Shown here: positions 5,085 to 6,927 of the stretch, piece after piece
Numbering within the stretch: the first letter of the stretch is position 1
Layout of the letters: each line of letters begins with the position of its first letter
Source of the DNA: an uncultured Rhodanobacter sp.
GTDB taxonomy: Bacteria; Pseudomonadota; Gammaproteobacteria; Xanthomonadales; Rhodanobacteraceae
Assembly (NCBI GenBank): GCA_903827735.1
Contig: CAIKJM010000091.1
Coordinates: 1 to 6,927 of the forward strand
Length of the DNA: 6,927 bases
Reading direction: 5' to 3'
Program-made: the position numbers and the translations under genes
Notes under the pieces: model-generated
Seen by the model: the letters and a program-made list of their open reading frames with translations, nothing else
What the model was told of the DNA's origin: nothing
The model's database searches: none

Positions 5085-6927
5085 ACGACGTCGGCAGCGT
5101 AAATTCACCTACCGCTTCCACGGAGGCGCCTCGCCGCCGCTGGCTGCGCGGGATCGGCGCCATCGTGATGGTGCTGTTGCTGCTGATCGTTGCCGGCAGC
5201 GCGTGGCTGCTTGGCACATCATCCGGCTTGCGCTTCGCGCTGGCGCGCGCGCAGTCGCTGACGCACGGTGCGCTGCAGGTGCAATCGGCCGATGGGCGCC
5301 TGCTCGGCCCGCTTGATCTCGCCGGCGTGCGTTATCGCGACGGAAGCGGAGTCGACGCGCAGGTTGCCAAGGCGCACCTCGACCTGCGCGCGTGGCCGCT
5401 GCTGCACCGTCAGCTGCACGTACTCGATCTTGATGTGGAAGGCGTCAGCGTGGCTCTGGCACCGAGTTCGCCGAGCGCGGAAAAAAACGATTCGAGTTTT
5501 TCGCTGAAACCGCCGCTCGACCTGCTGCTCGACCGCGTACACGTGGGCACGGTGAATATCACCCAGGCCGGCCAGCCGGTGTTTGCCTCGAACACGCTCG
5601 ACCTGGCCGGCAGCTGGACCGGCAACGGCATCGAACTGCGCCAGCTCGATCTGCGCTCGCCGGACGGCAACGCCGCGCTCGGGGGCAAGCTGGCAGTCGG
5701 CAAAAATTATCAGGGCGACGGCACGGCCAGCTTCGCCTGGAAGGTCGGCGGCACCGATTACGCAGGCAGCCTTGCCGCGCACAGTGACGGCGAGCGCGCG
5801 CACGTGAACTTCAAACTGGCGCAGCCGATGGTTGCGCAGCTGCAGCTCGATCTTCAGCAAAGCGGTGATTTCATTTGGACGGCCAAACTTGACGCGCCAA
5901 GCTTCGATCCGAAGCCGCTGATCGGCCCTAGCTCGCTTACGTCATTGGCCGTTTCGCTGCAGGGCCACGGCGATCGCTGTAGCGGCAGCCTCGACGGCAC
6001 GCTCGACCTCAACAACTACAAGCTGCTGCTGCAGCCGCTCAGCGTGCAGTTCAGCCATGACTTCAAGACGCTGACCCTGCGTCAGCTCACCGTCGGCTCG
6101 CCGCAAATCAAGGGCAGCATCGCCGCCACCGGCACGGTACAGCTCGACGCGCAGCCGATTAGTGCGGACTTGGCCATCCGGTGGAACGATCTGCAGCTGC
6201 CGACCGAGCTGGTCGGCCAGCCGCTGGCCAGCCACGGCACGTTGAAAGCCAAAGGCAGCGCGAACAGCTACCACGCGGAAGGCGATGTCGCGATCGGTCC
6301 GCCCGGCAGGCTGGCATCGCTGGCGCTGAATCTCGACGGCACGCCGCAGCAGATCGCGCTGCACACGCTGGCGCTGAAGCAGGCGCGTGGCGGCATGCAG
6401 GTCAACGGCACGCTGACCCTGCAGCCGGCGCTGGCCTGGCAGGTCGACGCTACCGCCGATCAGCTCGATCCCGGCCAACTGCTGGCCGGTTGGAACGGAT
6501 CGCTGAACTTCGACATCGCCAGCCGCGGCACGCTGCCGCAAAACCGCCCCGACGTCACGCTGGAGATCCGCAAGCTGGTCGGCACACTGCGCCAGCGCGC
6601 GATCAGGGGCGACGGCAGCCTGCATCTTTCGCCCGACGAAGTCGTCGACGGCCAGCTCAACCTGGCTTCGGGCGGCAGCACCGTGCGCGTCGACGCAAAA
6701 AGATCAGGCACCGGCGCCACCGTTACCAACGACGTCGCGCTCAATCTCGCCGTGACATCGCTAGGCGACTGGTTGCCCGCTGCCGTCGGCCGCTTGAACG
6801 GCGCGTTCCATGTGCGCGGCCGGCAGCCGAAGCTCAGCGTCGACGGTCAGCTGCAGGGGCAGTCGATCGCGTATCAGCAGCAGCGCGTCGCCGGACTGCA
6901 GCTGGATGCCAACGTGCCGGACATCAG
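5081..6927 (+). CDS. tamB: TamB, inner-membrane anchored AsmA-like bridge protein, N-terminal part (3' truncated)
   Basis: The frame from ATG 5081 is open to the window edge, giving 615 complete codons. TamB proteins are usually about 1,200-1,400 residues, so about half is present. A short basic cytoplasmic tail (RRR at 18-20) is followed by an uncleaved membrane anchor (about 22-45) ending in LLGTSSGLR, a pattern typical of TamB N-termini. The rest is a long run of short alternating strands, rich in LDL, GxL and NGTL-like patterns, consistent with the beta-taco groove of the AsmA-like superfamily that crosses the periplasm. The C-terminal DUF490 domain, which contacts TamA, lies beyond the window. 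TamB works with TamA in outer-membrane protein assembly and, as shown in E. coli with YhdP and YdbH, in moving phospholipids to the outer membrane. Identification rests on position, anchor and repeat style; a different AsmA-like protein is unlikely directly after tamA. Confidence 0.88.
   Translation, partial: MNDVGSVNSPTASTEAPRRRWLRGIGAIVMVLLLLIVAGSAWLLGTSSGLRFALARAQSLTHGALQVQSADGRLLGPLDLAGVRYRDGSGVDAQVAKAHLDLRAWPLLHRQLHVLDLDVEGVSVALAPSSPSAEKNDSSFSLKPPLDLLLDRVHVGTVNITQAGQPVFASNTLDLAGSWTGNGIELRQLDLRSPDGNAALGGKLAVGKNYQGDGTASFAWKVGGTDYAGSLAAHSDGERAHVNFKLAQPMVAQLQLDLQQSGDFIWTAKLDAPSFDPKPLIGPSSLTSLAVSLQGHGDRCSGSLDGTLDLNNYKLLLQPLSVQFSHDFKTLTLRQLTVGSPQIKGSIAATGTVQLDAQPISADLAIRWNDLQLPTELVGQPLASHGTLKAKGSANSYHAEGDVAIGPPGRLASLALNLDGTPQQIALHTLALKQARGGMQVNGTLTLQPALAWQVDATADQLDPGQLLAGWNGSLNFDIASRGTLPQNRPDVTLEIRKLVGTLRQRAIRGDGSLHLSPDEVVDGQLNLASGGSTVRVDAKRSGTGATVTNDVALNLAVTSLGDWLPAAVGRLNGAFHVRGRQPKLSVDGQLQGQSIAYQQQRVAGLQLDANVPDI

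Noticed and set aside
5942..6625. A 227-codon open frame on the - strand inside tamB
   Set aside because: The Gln/Arg/Ala-rich translation is typical of the antisense of leucine- and glycine-rich TamB sequence. The + strand frame is continuous through it.
1..6927. tRNA, rRNA, CRISPR, insertion sequence or attachment site
   Set aside because: No regularly spaced repeats, transposase-like frames, terminal inverted repeats or cloverleaf-like sequence were seen on reading. The coding style is uniform across the window.

Overview
The window is GC-rich, with coding frames dominated by G or C at third codon positions. It holds four genes, all on the + strand, from what looks like a Gram-negative proteobacterial chromosome. 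The gene set (Dps, a GH17-GT2 NdvB-type glucan synthase, TamA, TamB) and the protein style suggest a gammaproteobacterium near the Xanthomonadales, possibly Rhodanobacteraceae such as Dyella or Rhodanobacter. That placement is inferred from general resemblance, not from a search.

Layout: (1) 1-255 is the C-terminal end of a Dps ferritin-like protein, closed by a strong perfect hairpin at 282-313. (2) 256-485 is a non-coding leader with small repeats and a weak promoter candidate. (3) 486-3086 is a large inner-membrane protein with a periplasmic GH17 beta-1,3-glucan-acting domain and a cytoplasmic GT2 synthase domain, the NdvB architecture. Its best start is an unusual TTG at the end of a T7 tract. 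(4) 3087-3305 is non-coding and carries a perfect 12-bp dyad at 3183-3211. (5) 3306-5084 is tamA, encoding an Omp85-family outer-membrane protein. (6) 5081-6927 is the first half of tamB, which overlaps tamA by ATGA and runs off the right edge.

Functionally this is an envelope-oriented stretch. NdvB would make and remodel a periplasmic or secreted beta-1,3-glucan. TamA and TamB form an envelope-spanning pair linking inner and outer membranes, implicated in outer-membrane protein assembly and in phospholipid transport. Dps is a separate stress-protection gene that merely ends here. Nothing looks like a mobile element, CRISPR array, RNA gene or defence locus, and I see no clear undescribed system. 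The points worth a second look are the odd ndvB start region, the FxVTxK gating-loop motif without a PilZ domain in NdvB, and the dyad between ndvB and tamA.
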